The notes beneath the pieces were generated by a model. The model did no database searches, was not told the DNA's origin, and worked only from the letters and a program-made list of their open reading frames with translations. This document shows positions 47,747-48,760 of a DNA stretch of 48,760 nucleotides, one piece after another; within the stretch, counting starts at the first letter, position 1; each line of letters begins with the position of its first letter. The DNA is taken from assembly GCA_964501815.1 (NCBI GenBank), contig CAZCUR010000008.1, forward strand, positions 1 to 48,760, given 5' to 3'. The stretch is from Geothermobacter sp964501815. Its GTDB lineage: Bacteria; Desulfobacterota; Desulfuromonadia; Desulfuromonadales; Geothermobacteraceae. The position numbers and the translations under genes were made by a program.

Positions 47747-48760
47747 ATGATTGTTCGTCGCCACTTTCTTGTTCGAGGTATTGTCCAGGGGGTCGGGTTT
47801 CGCCCCTTCGTCTACCAGTTGGCCAGCCGTCTGCGTTTGAGTGGTTGGGTTCTTAACGACAGTCGCGGTGTGGAAATCGAGGTGGAAGGGGAAGTCGGAC
47901 AGGTCGAGCTGTTCGGCCGCCACCTTCTGGATTCGGCCCCACCTCTGGCCGTTATCAGCGATGTTCAGGTGGCGGAACGCTCCCCAACGGGGGAAGGGGA
48001 TTTTGTGATTTTGCCCTCGCGCCAGGCCGACGGCGTCGATGTCCAGATTGCGCCGGATACCTTTGTCTGTGACGATTGCCTGCGCGAGCTGTTCGATCCG
48101 CACGACCGCCGTTACCGCTATCCCTTTATCAACTGCACCAATTGCGGCCCGCGCTATACCATCATTCAGGGAGTTCCCTACGACCGGCCCCTGACGACCA
48201 TGGCCGATTTTCCCATGTGTCCGGATTGCCAGGCCGAATATGACAATCCAGCCTCCCGGCGCTTTCATGCTCAACCAAACGCCTGTCCGGTATGCGGACC
48301 GCAGCTGCGTCTGGTTGACGCCGGGGGGCGGCCGATCCCGGGCGACCCTCTTCAGGTTGCGGTTGAGTTGCTCAAGGCAGGTCACATTGTCGCGGTCAAG
48401 GGACTGGGGGGCTTCCATTTGGCCGCCGATGCCGTCAACGACGCCGCCCTTGAGGCCCTGCGGGCCCGCAAGGGCAGGGATGAAAAGCCTTTTGCCCTGA
48501 TGGTGGGCCGTCTGCAGCAGGTACAGCAGCTGGCCTGGGTCGATGAGGTGGAACAGAGGCTCCTGACCGGCAGTGAGCGTCCCATCGTGCTGTTGCGCCG
48601 GAGGCCGCAGGCCCAACTGTCCAGCCTTGTGGCACCGCGCAACCGCTATTTGGGCATCATGCTGCCCTATACCCCGCTGCATCACCTGTTGCTGGAGCCC
48701 TTTACGGCACTGGTCATGACCAGTGCCAATTTCAGTGATGAACCGATACTCTACCGTGAT
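47747..48760 (+). CDS. hypF: Carbamoyltransferase HypF (3' truncated by window end)
   Basis: First 338 codons of a protein normally about 750 residues. SD CGGGAG then ATG 47747. N-terminal acylphosphatase domain (VRGIVQGVGFRPFVYQLA, LNDSRGVEIEVEG), two zinc fingers with CDDCLRELFD / CTNCGPRYTI and CPDCQAEYDNP / CPVCGPQL, then the start of the YrdC-like domain (GHIVAVKGLGGFHLAADA, RPIVLLRRR, LGIMLPYTPLHHLLL, MTSANFSDEPI). HypF transfers a carbamoyl group to HypE, from which the cyanide ligands of [NiFe]-hydrogenase are made. Hydrogenase or other hyp genes must lie beyond the window. No frame damage is seen. Confidence 0.95.
   Translation, partial: MIVRRHFLVRGIVQGVGFRPFVYQLASRLRLSGWVLNDSRGVEIEVEGEVGQVELFGRHLLDSAPPLAVISDVQVAERSPTGEGDFVILPSRQADGVDVQIAPDTFVCDDCLRELFDPHDRRYRYPFINCTNCGPRYTIIQGVPYDRPLTTMADFPMCPDCQAEYDNPASRRFHAQPNACPVCGPQLRLVDAGGRPIPGDPLQVAVELLKAGHIVAVKGLGGFHLAADAVNDAALEALRARKGRDEKPFALMVGRLQQVQQLAWVDEVEQRLLTGSERPIVLLRRRPQAQLSSLVAPRNRYLGIMLPYTPLHHLLLEPFTALVMTSANFSDEPILYRD

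Noticed and set aside
1..48760. CRISPR arrays, tRNA or rRNA genes, prophage or IS transposase genes
   Set aside because: Read through both strands; no regularly spaced repeats, no cloverleaf-like sequence, and no transposase or phage motifs were seen.

Overview
The window is GC-rich, densely packed bacterial chromosome. Its gene content points to the Desulfuromonadales/Geobacter group of the former Deltaproteobacteria: a secretin carrying a cohesin domain, small multihaem cytochrome c3, system II (ResB/CcsA) cytochrome maturation, DUF4388 and divergent polysaccharide deacetylase proteins, a cbb3 oxidase cluster, and HypF. This placement is inferred from gene content; no rRNA or tRNA gene is present to confirm it.

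Layout. 1-2054: end of a type II secretion-type secretin plus two GspG-like pseudopilins. 2059-7231: ftsE-ftsX-envC-like-ctpA-polysaccharide deacetylase, a cell-division and murein-remodelling operon. 7302-8648: a ParA-like ATPase on the minus strand. 8722-13867: xseA, an M23 peptidase, xseB, ispA and dxs (exonuclease VII and isoprenoid synthesis). 13876-18879 (minus): YqaA-like membrane protein, single-domain response regulator, a PhnD-like/DUF4388 membrane protein, resB and ccsA. 19050-22613: bioW-bioF-bioH-like-bioC behind a BirA operator. 22635-24109 (minus): RlmI-like methyltransferase with an ArsR regulator. 24287-27703: CaCA exchanger, DUF3108 protein and CBS-type family II pyrophosphatase. 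27729-30188 (minus): GFA protein and a thioredoxin-domain protein. 30236-31149: two predicted small RNAs, a tetrahaem cytochrome, and the control region of a membrane-anchored HTH protein (31150-32079). 32113-40174 (minus): complete cbb3 cluster ccoN-O-Q-P-G-H-I-S plus a SafE-like protein. 40425-47049: histidine kinase, polyprenyl synthase, and a second histidine kinase with its sigma-54 response regulator. 47050-47746: a predicted sigma-54-dependent small RNA, a 120-bp palindromic repeat and a 100-N assembly gap. 47747-end: start of hypF.

Main discovery candidate. Directly after the NtrC-type response regulator lies a consensus sigma-54 promoter (47183-47198). It fires into an approximately 85-nt transcription unit ending in a strong intrinsic terminator whose loop is AUCCUCCUCC, an anti-Shine-Dalgarno sequence. 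Two more units of the same design stand in tandem at 30236-30477 (minus), with terminator loops ACCCCCCCUCC and UUCCCCUCCU. I infer a family of C-rich-loop regulatory RNAs, one of them probably switched on by the adjacent two-component system, which is analogous in logic to LuxO-Qrr or GlrR-GlmY.

Functional links. FtsEX, the degenerate LytM protein and CtpA form a septal murein module. ResB/CcsA would mature the c-type cytochromes encoded by ccoO, ccoP and the c3 gene. The biotin operon combines two normally alternative pimeloyl routes. Coordinates and motifs were read by eye; no database search was run.
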